The position numbers and the translations under genes are program-made. The notes beneath the pieces were generated by a model, which was not told the DNA's origin, did not search any database, and was given only the letters and a program-made list of their open reading frames with translations. Of a stretch of 64,000 bases of DNA, positions 35,962-45,360 are shown piece by piece (within the stretch, counting starts at the first letter, position 1; each line of letters starts with the position of its first letter). This DNA comes from an uncultured Algimonas sp. (GTDB taxonomy: Bacteria > Pseudomonadota > Alphaproteobacteria > Caulobacterales > Maricaulaceae), in NCBI RefSeq assembly GCF_947498175.1, contig NZ_CANMJB010000003.1, forward strand, positions 62,001 to 126,000, given 5' to 3'.

Positions 35962-37066
35962 GGCTCGGTCCATGCGTGAGCCGTTGATCCGCCTTCTGTC
36001 CGGTATCGGGGTCGCGCTTGCGGCCGCGACCTTCGCCGCCGCCCAAGGGAATGCGGAAACCGACGGGGTGTCCGACATCACGGTCGTGCCGCCCGACCCC
36101 ACCCTTATCGGACAGACGACGGAATGGCGGATCTGCAACGAGACCTCCTACGTTCTGCGCACGGCCAGCGCGTTCACGCGCGGGGCGGGCATGACGGCCA
36201 AGGGGTGGAACGAAATCCTGCCCGGCGGCTGCATCGCTCTGACCACGCCGGTCATGGGGCCGCGCTTCCTGTTCGCCGAAAGCATCGACGCCTATCAGGG
36301 CGGCGTCCGCGAGTGGAAGGGCACGACCCCGCTTTGCGTGGACGATGTGGCCGATTTCGCCGCCCCGGCGACGCAGGATTGCCGCCTGGCCAACCGGACG
36401 GAGCGCGATTATTTCGCCGTCCGGCCCGGCGAGCCCGTCACGACGCTGGTCGAACCGCTCGACTATGGCCGCGAAAGGGCCGTGGTCGCGGCCCAGCAGC
36501 GCCTGTTGCGCGACGCCGGCTACGCCGTCAGCCGCGTCGACGGTGTGGCGGGACGCCGGACCTCGCGCCTGTTGCGCACCTTCCGCGACGATAATGGGCT
36601 CGCGGCAACCGTCACCGGCGAGCCGCTGATGCGCGCCCTGGTCGACGCCGCCAAGCGCGCCCAGGCCACGGTCGGGCTGGAAATCTGCAATCAGAGCTCC
36701 GCCCCCGTCTGGGCCGCCGTGGCCACGCGCGAGGACGATGCGTGGCGCTCGCGCGGATGGTGGCGGACGGCGCCGAACAGCTGTGTCGAACCGCTCGATA
36801 TTTCCCTGATCGGCACCGACGCGCATTTCTTCGCCCTGCAGGAAAGCGACGGCGATACCGATCTGTGGCTGCGCACCGTCGCCACGACCCCGGCGCAGTT
36901 CTGCATCGCCGAATCCCGCTTCGATGCGCCGGGCAACGATATGTGCGTGGACCGGGGCTACACGGTCGCATCCTTCCGTCCGCTTCCCACTGAAGAGGGC
37001 CGGGCCCGCGTCCGCCTGACGGATGCGGATTTCGCGGAACGGCGTCCCGGCGGGCTGCGGCGTTGA
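35954..37066 (+). CDS. Exported protein with two DUF1036 domains flanking a peptidoglycan-binding-like domain
   Basis: 370 residues; the start at 35954 overlaps the argB stop by 8 bases, and an ATG at 35972 would also give the signal peptide (about 7-30 of the longer form). A DUF1036 domain ([19 protein letters not shown]...[11 protein letters not shown]) is at about 55-155; a PG_binding_1-like helical segment ([40 protein letters not shown]) at 176-215; a second DUF1036 copy ([20 protein letters not shown]...[13 protein letters not shown]) follows. Predicted periplasmic, possibly wall-associated; function unknown. Confidence 0.85.
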   Translation: MRKARSMREPLIRLLSGIGVALAAATFAAAQGNAETDGVSDITVVPPDPTLIGQTTEWRICNETSYVLRTASAFTRGAGMTAKGWNEILPGGCIALTTPVMGPRFLFAESIDAYQGGVREWKGTTPLCVDDVADFAAPATQDCRLANRTERDYFAVRPGEPVTTLVEPLDYGRERAVVAAQQRLLRDAGYAVSRVDGVAGRRTSRLLRTFRDDNGLAATVTGEPLMRALVDAAKRAQATVGLEICNQSSAPVWAAVATREDDAWRSRGWWRTAPNSCVEPLDISLIGTDAHFFALQESDGDTDLWLRTVATTPAQFCIAESRFDAPGNDMCVDRGYTVASFRPLPTEEGRARVRLTDADFAERRPGGLRR

Positions 37067-37809
37067 CCCAGACAGACGCCGTTCGGGCAAGGCCGGGGGG
37101 CGGCGAACCGATCATCGACCTCTCCGGCATCCGCACCTGGATCTTCGATCTCGACAACACGCTCTACCGCGCGAATGTGAGCTTCTTCGCCGATATCGGG
37201 GAGAAGATGACGGCTTACATCTCCCGCTATCTGGCGCTGCAGCCCGATCAGGCGCGTCAGCTGCAGGAAGAATATTTTCACGATTACGGCGCGACCCTGT
37301 CGGGGATGATGGACATTCACGGCATGGATCCGGCCGAGTTCCTGGACTACGTCCACGATGTCGATCTGTCGGTCTTGGCACCCAATCCGCCCTTGCGGCA
37401 CGCCATAGCCGCGCTGCCGGGTCGGCGTTTGATCTTCACCAATGGCTCGCGCGGACACATCCGCAACGTGGCCGGCCATCTGGACCTGCTGGATCTGTTC
37501 GAAGGCGGGTTCGCCATCGAGGACGCGCATTACATCCCCAAGCCCAAGCGCCCGGCCTACGAGACCTTCCTCGACGTGTTCGACGTCGATCCGGCGACGG
37601 CGATCTTCTTCGAGGATACGCCGCGCAATCTGGAAGTGCCGAAACAGATGGGCATGACGACCGTGCTGGTCGGCGAGGAGGCGGATTGGGGCCGGGGCGT
37701 GTCGGTCAACCGCACGTCGGGCACGGCGCGCCAGGCGGATTGGGTGGATGCGGTGACGGACGATCTGGCGGGGTGGTTGCGGGCGCATTGCCCTCGAACC
37801 GATCTGTAA
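37063..37809 (+). CDS. HAD-family pyrimidine 5'-nucleotidase
   Basis: 248 residues, starting with a TTG at 37063 that overlaps the preceding TGA (TTGA). HAD motifs: I DLDNTLYRA, II IFTNGS, III PKPKRPAYE, IV FFEDTPRNL. The sequence belongs to the Sdt1/PhoA-like pyrimidine nucleotidase group, which dephosphorylates UMP/CMP-type nucleotides. The C-terminal part (VSVNRTSGTARQADWVDAVTDDLAGWL) is the usual ending. Last gene of the rpmH cluster. Confidence 0.88.
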   Translation: MTQTDAVRARPGGGEPIIDLSGIRTWIFDLDNTLYRANVSFFADIGEKMTAYISRYLALQPDQARQLQEEYFHDYGATLSGMMDIHGMDPAEFLDYVHDVDLSVLAPNPPLRHAIAALPGRRLIFTNGSRGHIRNVAGHLDLLDLFEGGFAIEDAHYIPKPKRPAYETFLDVFDVDPATAIFFEDTPRNLEVPKQMGMTTVLVGEEADWGRGVSVNRTSGTARQADWVDAVTDDLAGWLRAHCPRTDL

Positions 37810-37828
37810 GGGTGCTCACAGCGAAAAC

Positions 37829-37848
37829 ACCCGCTCGGGGCGGGTATT
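37829..37848. terminator. Hairpin between convergent genes, possible bidirectional terminator
   Basis: ACCCGC (37829-37834) with GCGGGT (37840-37845), loop TCGGG; ATTT follows on plus and GTTTTC on minus. It lies between the HAD gene and the convergent S24 repressor gene. Confidence 0.45.
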
Positions 37849-37857
37849 TCCCGTCGA

Positions 37858-38484
37858 TCACGTCCCGATCCAGACGATCCGCGCGATCCACGCCACTTGC
37901 CGTCGCGGCAGCACCCGGTCGTCATATTCCGGATTGACGGAGACCAGTTCGATCTGCGTTTCGCTCATGCGGAACAGTTCCTTGGCCATGACCTCGCCCT
38001 CGATCGTCTTGACGACCACGCGGTCGCCGCGGCGGACGGGCTCGTTCGGGCTGACGACGACGCGGTCGCCCGCGCGCATGACGGGCGCCATGCTGTCGCC
38101 CGCGATCTGCAGGCAATAGGTGCCCGGGTCCTTGACGCCCGGAATGCGCACATCTTCCCAACCCCCGCCGATGGGAAAGCCGCTATCGTCGAAGAAGCCG
38201 CTATCGCCGGCCTGGGCATGGCCGATCAGCGGCACGCTGGGCCCGCGCGCATGGGACTGGTCGGCGAAGCGGGCGAAATCCTCGAACGTCATCTCCACCG
38301 TGCCGAGGACTTTGGACAGGCTTTCCGTGGACGGCCAACGGTTCTTGCCGGACGGCGAGCAGCGCTTGGACTTGTTGAAGGTGGTGGGATCGAGCCCGGC
38401 CCGGCGCGCCAGACCCGACGGACTGGTGGACAGCGCGCCCGCCAACCGGTCGAGCGCATTCCAGATATCGGTATGGGAGAACAT
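37858..38484 (-). CDS. S24/LexA-like transcriptional repressor
   Basis: 208 residues. An N-terminal helix-turn-helix (about 12-60: SGLARRAGLDPTTFNKSKR) and a C-terminal S24 peptidase domain. The catalytic Ser131 (AGDSMAP) and Lys168 (GEVMAKEL) are 37 residues apart, as in LexA, and an Ala-Gly pair at 92-93 (QAGDSG) is at the place of the self-cleavage site. It resembles the single-copy chromosomal S24 regulators of alphaproteobacteria rather than phage CI, and no phage genes are nearby. It may respond to DNA damage or another stress; targets unknown. Confidence 0.85.
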   Translation of the reverse strand: MFSHTDIWNALDRLAGALSTSPSGLARRAGLDPTTFNKSKRCSPSGKNRWPSTESLSKVLGTVEMTFEDFARFADQSHARGPSVPLIGHAQAGDSGFFDDSGFPIGGGWEDVRIPGVKDPGTYCLQIAGDSMAPVMRAGDRVVVSPNEPVRRGDRVVVKTIEGEVMAKELFRMSETQIELVSVNPEYDDRVLPRRQVAWIARIVWIGT

Positions 38485-38558
38485 AGGTTAAGGTCGTTAG
38501 GAAGATATCCCTATGCCGTCAAGCGGGGTGAGGGAAAATTTTCGCCGGCAGCGCCGGA

Positions 38559-39350
38559 CTATTCCGGCGTGGCCGCCGATCCGGCCAGCAATCCGCCATC
38601 GATCGTCATCTCCGCGCCCGTCATGTAGCGGGCTTCGTCGGAAGACAGCAGCACCACCAGCGCTGCGACTTCCTCGACGGTCCCGAACCGCTGCATCGGC
38701 GTCTCCCTGACGAGCGCGGCCATGGCCGCTTCTCGCGCTTCGTCGCTCTGGTCTTCCGGACCCAGCATCGGCTCCCACATCGGGGTCAGGATCGCGGCCG
38801 GATGGACGGAGTTGCAGCGGATATCCAGACCTTGCTGTGCGCAATAGAGCGCCACCGTCTTAGTGTGGTTGCGGATCGCCGCCTTGGACGCGGCGTAGGC
38901 GGCGGCGGCGGGAATGCCGACCAGGCCGGAGCGCGACGAAATGTTGACGATCGCGCCTGTGCCCTTCCCGCGCATCGCCCGGATGGCGTAGCGGCAACCC
39001 AGGAACGTGCCGTCCGTATTCACGCCGTGGACCGCGCGCCAATCGTCCAGCGAGGCATGTTCCGGATCGTGCGGCACGGGACCGTCTTCGAATCCGGTGA
39101 TCCCGGCATTGTTGACTAGGATGTCGATCTGCGGATAGGCGGCGGCCAGCGCGGTCCAATCCGCTTCGTCGCTGACGTCGAGACGCATGAAACCGGCCTC
39201 CAGCTCCCGCGCGAGCGCTTCGCCGCCCTCCTCGTCGATGTCGGTCAGGACGACCCGCGCCCCTTCGGCCGCAAAGGCCCGGGCGATCCCTTCGCCAATC
39301 CCGCGCGCCGCGCCGGTGATGATGGCGGTCTTGTCGTTCAGTCTTTTCAT
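38559..39350 (-). CDS. SDR family oxidoreductase
   Basis: 263 residues from the ATG at 39350 ([13 protein letters not shown]). Rossmann motif TGAARGIG (12-19), Asp39 region ([10 protein letters not shown]) favouring NAD over NADP, NNAGITG at 80-86, and the catalytic Ser139/Tyr152/Lys156. It ends with [16 protein letters not shown], typical of classical SDRs. The insertion [19 protein letters not shown] and the [18 protein letters not shown] segment resemble cyclopentanol/3-alpha-hydroxysteroid-type dehydrogenases; substrate not known. Confidence 0.88.
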   Translation of the reverse strand: MKRLNDKTAIITGAARGIGEGIARAFAAEGARVVLTDIDEEGGEALARELEAGFMRLDVSDEADWTALAAAYPQIDILVNNAGITGFEDGPVPHDPEHASLDDWRAVHGVNTDGTFLGCRYAIRAMRGKGTGAIVNISSRSGLVGIPAAAAYAASKAAIRNHTKTVALYCAQQGLDIRCNSVHPAAILTPMWEPMLGPEDQSDEAREAAMAALVRETPMQRFGTVEEVAALVVLLSSDEARYMTGAEMTIDGGLLAGSAATPE

Positions 39351-39496
39351 CCGCGAGCCTTTGCGGGCTCGGACGACGCTGTCAACGCGGACCGCCTTTG
39401 CAAAAAAACCCCCGTCGCTGCCACAGGCAGGACGGGGAGAGGTGTGCGAGGCCGACCAGGCGTCGCAGGGGGAAAGCAGAGGGAAACAGCTTCGCG

Positions 39497-40849
39497 CTAG
39501 GGCGTGACGAACTCCGGATAGGCGGGAACGCCGATTTCGGCTTGGTCGAGGCCGATGATCTCGTCCTCTTCCGACACGCGCAGGCCGATCGTGGCTTTCA
39601 GGGCGAACCAGACTACGGCGGAGACGAGGCTGACGAACAGGCCGACCGTCAGCACGCCGATCAGCTGTGCCAGGAATGCGATCTCCGGCGTGGTCCAGGC
39701 CACGACCAGCGTGCCGAAGATGCCCGCAACCAGATGCACCGGAATGGCGCCGACAACGTCGTCGATCTTCAGCCTGTCGAGCAGCGGCACGGTGAGGCAA
39801 GCCAGCAAGGATCCGACCGCGCCGATCAGGATGCTCTGCGGCACGCTGGGGTCAAGCGGGCCAGCCGTGATGGCGACGAGGCCGGCCAGCGCGCCGTTGA
39901 TGGCCAACGTGACGTCCACCTTGCCGTAGCGCAGCTGGGTATAGAGCACGGCGGCCACGACCCCGGCGGCGGCGGCCGTATTGGTGTTGACGAAGATGCG
40001 CGCGACGTCGTCAGCGTCACTGATCGTGCCCATGGCCAATTGGGACGCACCGTTGAAGCCGAACCAGCCGAGCCACAGGATGAACATGCCGAGCGTGGCG
40101 AGCGGAATGGAACTGCCCACGATGGGCACGGTCCGGCCGCCGACATATTTGCCCAGGCGCGGGCCGAGGATCCACGCCCCCATCAAGGCCGCCCAGCCCC
40201 CCGTGCTGTGAACCAGCGTGGACCCGGCGAAATCGGAAAACTCCGAGCCCGCAAAGGCGACGAAATCGTCTGAATTCAGCATCCCGCCGCCCCATTCCCA
40301 CGCCCCGACGATCGGATAGATGAGCCCCGTCAGCACGACCACAAAGATCATGAACGGCCAGAACTTGATCCGTTCGGCGACCGTTCCCGACACGATCGAA
40401 GCCGTCGTGGCGCAGAACACCATCTGGAAGAACCAGTCTGAATAGGCCGAATAGCCCGTCGCCAGATCGTCGTCGGTGAACGCGTAAGGCAAGGGTGCGC
40501 CCATGAAGCCGCCTTCGCCCACGCCGTACATGACGTTGTAGCCGATCGCCCAGAAGACCAGCCCAGCCACCGAATAGAGCGAAATGTTCTTCAGGCACTG
40601 CATGGAGACGTTCTTGGTCCGCACGAATCCGGCTTCCAACATGGCGAAGCCCGCCGCCATCCACATGACGAGAAAGCCGCCGATCAGGAACAGCAGCGTA
40701 TTGAAGACGAATTGCGTCGAATTGGCCGCCTCAACCACGACGACGGCGTCCTGCGCCGTGGCGATGCCGGGCAACAGCGCAGGCGCCAAACCCGCTGCGA
40801 TGGCCGCCCCTCTCATCTTCATCCAGTTGCGTCCGCCAATTCCGCCCAT
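39497..40849 (-). CDS. amt: Ammonium transporter
   Basis: 450 residues with a cleavable signal (PGIATAQ) and 11 membrane segments. Amt/Rh channel: [51 protein letters not shown] with the first pore His, [10 protein letters not shown], and the second pore His in [21 protein letters not shown] precedes the ATG at 40849. A glnK gene, usually co-transcribed with amtB, is not adjacent; the C-terminus is regular and could still bind PII. Confidence 0.93.
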   Translation of the reverse strand: MGGIGGRNWMKMRGAAIAAGLAPALLPGIATAQDAVVVVEAANSTQFVFNTLLFLIGGFLVMWMAAGFAMLEAGFVRTKNVSMQCLKNISLYSVAGLVFWAIGYNVMYGVGEGGFMGAPLPYAFTDDDLATGYSAYSDWFFQMVFCATTASIVSGTVAERIKFWPFMIFVVVLTGLIYPIVGAWEWGGGMLNSDDFVAFAGSEFSDFAGSTLVHSTGGWAALMGAWILGPRLGKYVGGRTVPIVGSSIPLATLGMFILWLGWFGFNGASQLAMGTISDADDVARIFVNTNTAAAAGVVAAVLYTQLRYGKVDVTLAINGALAGLVAITAGPLDPSVPQSILIGAVGSLLACLTVPLLDRLKIDDVVGAIPVHLVAGIFGTLVVAWTTPEIAFLAQLIGVLTVGLFVSLVSAVVWFALKATIGLRVSEEDEIIGLDQAEIGVPAYPEFVTP

Positions 40850-41013
40850 GCCTGTCCCTCCAGATCATCTCAAGACCGGTGGACCGGAGACGATATCCGA
40901 TCGGCCAGCGAGTCCTTCCTCTCGTCTTGGGTCGGTCGGCAGGGGCGATGAGCAATATCTGTGCGTCCGCCGCCGCCTATTGCCCCGACACTGTGCATTC
41001 GCCATGAGGCCAC

Positions 41014-41391
41014 ATGCCGATTGACCCGACACCCACGCCATCGGAACCTGCCTTCATCTACAAGATCTTCAGCCCAGCGGATTGGGCGACTTTCCAGTGT
41101 GATGGTCTGACGCACGGCAGCGTGCTCGACCAGACGGACGGCTTCATCCACTTTTCGACAATCGGCCAGCTCCAGGGAACGCTAGACAGGCATTATGCGA
41201 CTGCCGCGCAGATCGTTCTGGCCGAGATCGACAGGACAGCTCTGAATGGTTCTGAGTTATGCTGGGAGTCGTCGCGCGGTGGAGCTCTTTTCCCGCATCT
41301 CTACGGCTCCTTGCCTCGGTCCGCTTTGCGGCGGCACTGGATTTTACGGCCTGGGTCCGATGGACGATACGACGTGTCCGCCATAGGGTGA
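41014..41391 (+). CDS. DUF952 family protein
   Basis: 125 residues, matching DUF952: FIYKIFSPADWATFQCDG, SVLDQTDGFIHFSTIGQLQGTLDRHY, LAEIDRTALNG, WESSRGGALFPHLYGSLPRSAL. It is cytosolic; the fold is related to ADP-ribosyltransferase/RNA 2'-phosphotransferase-type proteins, with activity unproven. In many alphaproteobacteria it directly precedes pyrD; here a convergent gene separates them. Confidence 0.88.
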   Translation: MPIDPTPTPSEPAFIYKIFSPADWATFQCDGLTHGSVLDQTDGFIHFSTIGQLQGTLDRHYATAAQIVLAEIDRTALNGSELCWESSRGGALFPHLYGSLPRSALRRHWILRPGSDGRYDVSAIG

Positions 41392-41408
41392 CGCCCCGGC
41401 TTCTTTCG

Positions 41409-42560
41409 TCAGTCCAATAGATGGCCGCGCAAAGCCGCCAAGCGGGACATGGCTTCGTCCTCCGGCCATCCCGTCAGACGGCCGACGACCTTTCCGTCTT
41501 CCAGAAACAGAAAAGTCGGCGTCGCCCAGAGTTCGACTTCGGGCCAGTCCTCGCGCGCATAGGCGATATGATGCGCCAGTTCGGGCTCCTCGTCCGACCA
41601 GCGTCTTTGCGGAGCGTCGCTGGGCAGTTCCGATGGCGGGGACACCCAAAGGGACGACCGTGACATCGCCGCGAACAACGCGTCGTCCCGCGTGATGGCG
41701 GCGCGGGCTCGATGGCAGAAGCCGCAGGACGGGCTGCTCAACACCAATAGGCCGTAATCGGTCAAATCGACGGCCCGTTCCCGCAACGTCCCGTCCCGCG
41801 CCAAGGTCAGGACACGTCGTTCTCCGGGCTTCAGATCGACCCGCTCCGGCCAGCTCGGCGTGATGAGTTCATAATGTGGCCGAGCTTGGGAGAAGCGCTC
41901 CGCCGCGGCTAGGTCACGGCGGTCGATATAGGCTCGGTGCAGCCGGCGGGCATCTTCCGGACGCGCCTGTTCTCGTGACTCCAATCGGCGGAACAGCCCC
42001 TCCAATGTCTCCGGACCGTAGCCCGCCTGGCCGGCTTCGAGCATGAGCGTCCGGATGGCCCAAGGCCCGGCTGCGCCCAACAGAGCCTCCCATTGCTCGC
42101 GAGGTAGATGCGAATCCAATCGCGCGCGCACGCGATCCTGGGAGGTTTCATCGAAATCGCCCGCCTCCGTCTTTTGCAACGAGACGAGCCGGGCGGCCAG
42201 CTCGCTCGGCGGAGACAGGTCATTTTCGCGCACGGGGCAATGGGGACGCGCCGGATCGGCTTCCGCGTCGAATAGGCCGAGCAAGGCTTGCCTCTCCTCC
42301 GGGTTCAGATCCGACAGGTAGATGTAAGCATAACTTGTCAGGCCGCGATCACCGAAGACGAGGCTGTTGACGAAGAAATAGCGGGCTTCCTCGTCCAGGC
42401 AGTCGAAGGGAGAGACTTCACTGCTTTTCAGATATTCGGCAACTGCGGCGGGTGTGGAAAGAACCTTGGGGGAGATGTCCGATGCCGCACAGGCTCCCGT
42501 AACCAACCCTGCGGCCACGATCCCGATAAAACCTTTGTGTATTGTCGGAGACAGGCTCAT
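41409..42560 (-). CDS. Exported protein with C-terminal thioredoxin-like domain
   Basis: 383 residues from the ATG at 42560; a longer frame to 42683 would run into the pyrD start region. Signal sequence with a possible lipidation site (VTGAC, Cys24; not a perfect lipobox). The middle ~200 residues are helical and charged, without a recognised family. The last ~130 residues form a thioredoxin fold: strand LLVLSSPSC, redox motif CGFC, cis-Pro motif WATPTFLF, then EDGKVVGRLTGWP, like SoxW/DsbE-type proteins. A thiol-disulfide role in the envelope is likely. It lies on the opposite strand between DUF952 and pyrD. Confidence 0.75.
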   Translation of the reverse strand: MSLSPTIHKGFIGIVAAGLVTGACAASDISPKVLSTPAAVAEYLKSSEVSPFDCLDEEARYFFVNSLVFGDRGLTSYAYIYLSDLNPEERQALLGLFDAEADPARPHCPVRENDLSPPSELAARLVSLQKTEAGDFDETSQDRVRARLDSHLPREQWEALLGAAGPWAIRTLMLEAGQAGYGPETLEGLFRRLESREQARPEDARRLHRAYIDRRDLAAAERFSQARPHYELITPSWPERVDLKPGERRVLTLARDGTLRERAVDLTDYGLLVLSSPSCGFCHRARAAITRDDALFAAMSRSSLWVSPPSELPSDAPQRRWSDEEPELAHHIAYAREDWPEVELWATPTFLFLEDGKVVGRLTGWPEDEAMSRLAALRGHLLD

Positions 42561-42681
42561 GCCTTCTCCTACCTCTATCGGTGCATCATGCCAAACGGCT
42601 TGGGCTCGGGCCTGGCCATCGAGGCGTGGCGGCGCTATCGGTCCGGTCGATCGCCGCAACGACCGGATCGGACAATTTTCC

Positions 42682-43740
42682 ATGAGCCTGCTCTACAAGA
42701 CCGGCACAGCCTTTTTGCGCCGTCTTCCGGCCGAAACCGCCCATACGACCACCGTCAGGCTGTTGCGGGCCGGGTTCGGGCCCCAAGGCCCGGCCATCGA
42801 CCGGCCCGAGCTTCGAACACGCATCGGTGGGCTCGATCTGCCCAACCCGGTGGGGTTGGCGGCGGGGTTCGACAAGAATGCCGACGTGCCGGACGCCATG
42901 CTGGCCAGCGGGTTCGGCTTCGTGGAGTGCGGCACAGTCACGCCGCGCGCACAAGCCGGGAACGCCCGTCCGCGCCTGTTCCGCCTGTCCGAGCACGACG
43001 CCGTCATCAACCGGATGGGGTTCAACAATGACGGGCTGGACCCGTTCGCCCGTCGCTTGCGCGCCCGCCAGGACCGGCCGGGCATCGTCGGCGCCAATCT
43101 GGGAGCCAACAAGGACAGCCCCGACCGTATCGCCGATTACGTGGATGGGCTGACGCGCCTCTGGGGTCTGTGCGACTATTTCACCATCAATATCAGCTCG
43201 CCCAACACGCCCGGCCTGCGCAAGCTGCAGGGCGCGGACGAAATGGACGAATTGCTGGAACGGATCGCCCAGACCCGGAGCGGCTTGGCCGCGGGCGGCC
43301 CTAACTATCCCGTCTTCCTGAAGGTGGCGCCCGATCTGGACGAGGGAGCCGTGCCGCGCGTGGTCGAACAGGTCCGCACCTACGCGCTGGACGCCATCAT
43401 CGTGTCCAACACGACCATCGACCGGCCCGACAGCATCGGCGCGCGGTGGAAGGACGAGGCGGGCGGCCTGTCCGGCCAGCCCCTGTTCGGGAAATCCACC
43501 CGGCTGCTGGGCCAGTTCTTCGATGCGACCGAAGGCCGGATCAACCTGATCGGCGTCGGCGGGGTCGGCTCCGGCGCCCAGGCCTATGCCAAGATCCGCG
43601 CCGGGGCGAAGGCGGTCCAGCTCTACAGCGCGCTGGTCTTCCACGGGCCGCAGCTCGTGGGCGAGATCTGCGAAGACCTCTCTGCGCGGTTGGCCGCAGA
43701 CGGCTTCGCGACCCTCGAAGAGGCGGTCGGGACCGGCTAG
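42682..43740 (+). CDS. pyrD: Dihydroorotate dehydrogenase (quinone), class 2
   Basis: 352 residues from the ATG at 42682. Membrane-associated FMN enzyme of pyrimidine synthesis. The N-terminal amphipathic extension (MSLLYKTGTAFLRRLPAE) binds the membrane and quinone; PVGLAAGFDKNADV, the FMN/active-site region INISSPNTPGLRKLQ with catalytic Ser, and IGVGGVGSGAQAYAKIRAGAKAVQLYSALVF are all class 2 signatures. The stop TAG shares its bases (CTAG, 43737-43740) with the stop of the convergent eipA. Confidence 0.95.
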   Translation: MSLLYKTGTAFLRRLPAETAHTTTVRLLRAGFGPQGPAIDRPELRTRIGGLDLPNPVGLAAGFDKNADVPDAMLASGFGFVECGTVTPRAQAGNARPRLFRLSEHDAVINRMGFNNDGLDPFARRLRARQDRPGIVGANLGANKDSPDRIADYVDGLTRLWGLCDYFTINISSPNTPGLRKLQGADEMDELLERIAQTRSGLAAGGPNYPVFLKVAPDLDEGAVPRVVEQVRTYALDAIIVSNTTIDRPDSIGARWKDEAGGLSGQPLFGKSTRLLGQFFDATEGRINLIGVGGVGSGAQAYAKIRAGAKAVQLYSALVFHGPQLVGEICEDLSARLAADGFATLEEAVGTG

Positions 43741-44357
43741 AACGGCAAAGCGCGCTTTTTCGTATAGCGCGTGTAGCCGACATTGGCGCCAAGGCGCACG
43801 CCGACACCGGTCCGCACGGGGGCCAGCGTGATGCCGTTCGTGCTCTGATAGTTCACGGCCATGCCGCCGATCAGGAAGGCCGACCCATCCACGCCCGGAA
43901 AGCGGCGATAGATGTCGTCGACGTCCTGCAGGTCATAGACCAGCGTGAAGACCTTGCTGGCCTCGCCGCCTACATCGAACCCGATCGTCGGACCCTGCCA
44001 GTAGATCTCGCGGCTGGTCCCGTCCTTCATCCACAGCGTGCCCTTGCCGAAGCGCGCGCCGATGGTCAGGGCACCGCCGCCTTCCTCCCCGGTGATGTAG
44101 CCGACGGGCTTGCCGCGGTCGCGGAACAGCCGCTCGATGGCCGTGGCCGCCGACTCGCTCGTGACGCCCAGATGGGTCGAGATCGCCGCGACCATCTCGG
44201 ATTGCTCATAGGTTCGCGCGTCCGTTTGCGCGCGGTCCTGCGCCGTGCGGATATCGTCCGTCGCCGTCGGATTGTTCTGCGCCGTCGCGCAGGCCGACAG
44301 GGCGAACGCCGCCAAGACCGCGATTGCGGCATTGCGTAGATAGGGGTTCGTGGTCAT
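43737..44357 (-). CDS. eipA: DUF1134/EipA family envelope protein
   Basis: 206 residues with a lipobox-like signal (FALSAC, Cys23). The DUF1134 core is unmistakable: GKGTLWMKDGTSREIYWQGPTIGF, KVFTLVYDLQDVDDIYRRFPGVDGSAFLIGG, VNYQSTNGITLAPVRTGVGVRLGANVGYTRYT. In Brucella, EipA is a small-barrel periplasmic protein needed for envelope integrity and O-antigen-linked fitness. Divergent from the next gene, with 60 bases between. Confidence 0.9.
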   Translation of the reverse strand: MTTNPYLRNAAIAVLAAFALSACATAQNNPTATDDIRTAQDRAQTDARTYEQSEMVAAISTHLGVTSESAATAIERLFRDRGKPVGYITGEEGGGALTIGARFGKGTLWMKDGTSREIYWQGPTIGFDVGGEASKVFTLVYDLQDVDDIYRRFPGVDGSAFLIGGMAVNYQSTNGITLAPVRTGVGVRLGANVGYTRYTKKRALPF

Positions 44358-44417
44358 GCGATAACTCCGTTCATGCGTCAGGATAATCATCGACGGCGAT
44401 TTAGGAAGGGCGGAATT

Positions 44418-45287
44418 GTGACCGATTCTCCATCGGCAACCTTGTTCGACCGCATCGTCGTCGTGGACTGGTCGGCCGCCAATTCGCCCAAGACTGGCGC
44501 GGATTCGATCTGGATCGCCGACAGTCACGGCCTGACCCTCAATCCGGCGACGCGCGACGCCGCCATGATTGCGGTCGAAACCGTCATGGAAGCCTCGCGG
44601 ATACGGCGCGAGCGCCTTCTGATCGGCTGGGACTTCGCTTTCGGCTATCCGGCCGGTTTCGCCGCTGGCTTGGGCCTGAGCGGCTGGGACGGCGTCTGGG
44701 CATGGTTGCACGACAGGGTCGAGGACGGACCGGACAACCGCTCCAACCGGTTTGCGGTCGCCGCCCGAGCCAATCGCGTGCTCGGCTCCGCGGATGGCCC
44801 GTTCTGGGGCCATGTCGGACGCGACCTTCCGCAGGGGCTCTCCGCGAAGCGCTATCCCGATGGAACGAAAGGCGATTGGCCGTACGCGTTCGGCTATCTG
44901 CGCGCTGCGGAACGCCGCCTGCCAAGCGCCTCGCCTGTATTCAAGCTGGCCTATACGGGCAGCGTCGGCAGCCAGGCCCTGCTGGGCATCGCCCGGCTGG
45001 AAGGATTGCGGCGACGCCATGCGGACCGGATCGCCGTTTGGCCGTTCGAAACCGGGTTTGCCGATGCGCTCGCCGCCCCGGTGGTGATGGCCGAGATCTA
45101 CCCGTCCGCGCACTGCGTGCCGGACGGGCCGGACGTGAAGGACCGCCGCCAGGTCGAAGCCGTCCTGCGCGACTTCCAGCTATGGAACGACAGCGGCCGG
45201 ATGCGGGACGCGCTAAGCGCGCCCGGCCTCGCCGGGGCCGAGCGCCGGGCCGTCATGCGCGAAGAGGGGTGGGTCGTCGGCCTTTGA
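44418..45287 (+). CDS. Conserved hypothetical protein, possibly RNase H-like fold
   Basis: 289 residues from a GTG at 44418, with AGGAAGGG 7 bases upstream; an ATG at 44373 is possible but lies in the divergent promoter. It begins with strand DRIVVVDWSAANSPKTGADSIW and contains LLIGWDFAFGYPAGFA and VVMAEIYPSAH. The Asp-Trp-Ser start, repeated strand-Asp motifs and E-x-YPS ending suggest a DUF429-like RNase H fold, but that is inference. It is soluble with no signal peptide. The neighbours (eipA, oxyR) give no clue to its job. Confidence 0.6.
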   Translation: MTDSPSATLFDRIVVVDWSAANSPKTGADSIWIADSHGLTLNPATRDAAMIAVETVMEASRIRRERLLIGWDFAFGYPAGFAAGLGLSGWDGVWAWLHDRVEDGPDNRSNRFAVAARANRVLGSADGPFWGHVGRDLPQGLSAKRYPDGTKGDWPYAFGYLRAAERRLPSASPVFKLAYTGSVGSQALLGIARLEGLRRRHADRIAVWPFETGFADALAAPVVMAEIYPSAHCVPDGPDVKDRRQVEAVLRDFQLWNDSGRMRDALSAPGLAGAERRAVMREEGWVVGL

Positions 45288-45360
45288 AGATTTTCCGTGA
45301 CGGCGGCGCAGTGTGACGGCGGTCCTTGCAAGCCCCGGCGGCGGGCCCGATAGGCGGGCC

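Noticed and set aside
37858-38484. S24 repressor as evidence of a prophage
   Set aside because: No integrase, structural or lysis genes surround it; neighbours are housekeeping genes.
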